Positions 63,505-64,000 of a stretch of 64,000 bases of DNA are shown in pieces. Location: assembly GCA_001899005.1 (NCBI GenBank), contig MKUW01000028.1:615163-679162 (forward strand). The letters run 5' to 3'. The position numbers and the translations under genes are program-made. Source of the DNA: Chloroflexi bacterium 44-23 (GTDB lineage: Bacteria > Chloroflexota > Anaerolineae > Anaerolineales > Anaerolineaceae). Positions within the stretch are counted from its first letter, which is position 1, and each line of letters begins with the position of its first letter. The notes beneath the pieces are model-generated. The model searched no databases, was not told where the DNA came from, and saw nothing but the letters and a program-made list of their open reading frames with translations.

Positions 63505-64000
63505 TTACGGTTTTGCATCCATATCGATATCCCACTTCTCAATGTATTCGTGTCCACCAGTTGAGAAAGTGCGAGTCACATATGGTTTTGTGAGCGTGTT
63601 GCGGGTATACCAGTAGATCGGGATAATCACCGCATCGGTAGAGACCAGGGTTTCTTCCAGGGCAGCGTATTTATCAACACGTACTTTTGGATCCTGTTCG
63701 CGGGCAGCATCTAACAAACCAGCGAAGAAATCGGGGTTGTTATACATGGCGCCACCAAAAGGTTTGCCATCCTTCCAGGGATTGGCCGAGCCATTTGGTC
63801 CAAAGTTCTCACGGATGAAATTGTTGGCATCGGGGTAATCCAAGCACCAGCCCAAGCGCCAAATTTGAGGAGTGTCTGCACCCTTGATGGTCTTAAGGTA
63901 AACAGCCCATTCCTGGTTGACTAATTTGACGTCTACGCCCAGGTTGTCTTTCCACATTTGTTGGATAGCTTCAGCAATTTTGCGGTGACCTTCAGAGGTG
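63505..64000 (-). CDS. Peptide ABC transporter substrate-binding protein, C-terminal part (runs off the right edge)
   Basis: The minus-strand frame is open to the window edge, giving about 164 C-terminal residues of an SBP_bac_5 protein. It reads GHRKIAEAIQQMWKDNLGVD at the left of the visible part, then WRLGWCLDYPDANNFI (the conserved W-x-x-D-Y-P-D-A-x-N block), NPDFFAGLLDAAREQDPKVR and AVIIPIYWYTRNTLTKPYVT. The signal peptide and first lobe lie outside. It heads the second opp-like cluster, followed by oppB and oppC. The ATG at 63957 is internal, not the start. Confidence 0.9.
   Translation of the reverse strand, partial: TSEGHRKIAEAIQQMWKDNLGVDVKLVNQEWAVYLKTIKGADTPQIWRLGWCLDYPDANNFIRENFGPNGSANPWKDGKPFGGAMYNNPDFFAGLLDAAREQDPKVRVDKYAALEETLVSTDAVIIPIYWYTRNTLTKPYVTRTFSTGGHEYIEKWDIDMDAKP

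Overview
The window reads as a chromosomal segment of a member of the Chloroflexota, most likely class Anaerolineae. I infer this from the overall gene set, the Thr/Pro-rich secreted-protein linkers, a 14-gene nuoA-N operon, a fused glycyl-tRNA synthetase and the style of the intergenic repeats. No rRNA or phylogenetic marker was computed, so the assignment is an inference. Nearly every gene is on the minus strand. The only clear plus-strand genes are an HTH-nucleotidyltransferase, a riboswitch-controlled sortase-like protein and a small membrane protein.

1-11,600: a surface polysaccharide island. It holds hexapeptide acyltransferases, GT4 and CgeB-like glycosyltransferases, a Wzy-like polymerase, a Wzx-like flippase and a wbpB-wbpD-wbpE-like cassette for a UDP-2,3-diacetamido-glucuronate sugar. 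The left part is very AT-rich and includes a glycosyltransferase remnant. The island ends abruptly against a GC-rich, C-terminally truncated ABC-2 exporter permease, suggesting cassette replacement. 11,600-14,470: a tRNA-Arg and an HTH-nucleotidyltransferase gene lie between two 121-bp inverted repeats. Next comes a cyclic-di-GMP-I riboswitch driving a secreted sortase-like protein.

14,473-28,719: a complete, uninterrupted nuoA-N respiratory complex I operon. 29,500-36,430: a DUF2269-like membrane protein, a lipoprotein, a polytopic membrane protein with a Thr/Pro-rich partner, and a transmembrane class III adenylate cyclase with a degenerate receiver domain. 36,459-47,744: housekeeping genes rpoD, dnaG, a fused glyQS, recO, cdd, a CNNM/CBS membrane protein and glmU, followed by tRNA-Gln and a response regulator.

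49,805-64,000: two oligopeptide ABC transporter clusters. The first (binding protein, B, C, D, F and a small membrane protein) is unusual: its OppC carries an extracytoplasmic insertion of about 270 residues and its binding protein is about 845 residues. Between the clusters lie an orphan binding lipoprotein and a small membrane protein. The second cluster has a binding protein cut by the window edge, B and C, with no ATPase visible. Both clusters carry strong hairpins between the binding-protein gene and the permeases. Several dispersed repeat families occupy the gaps.
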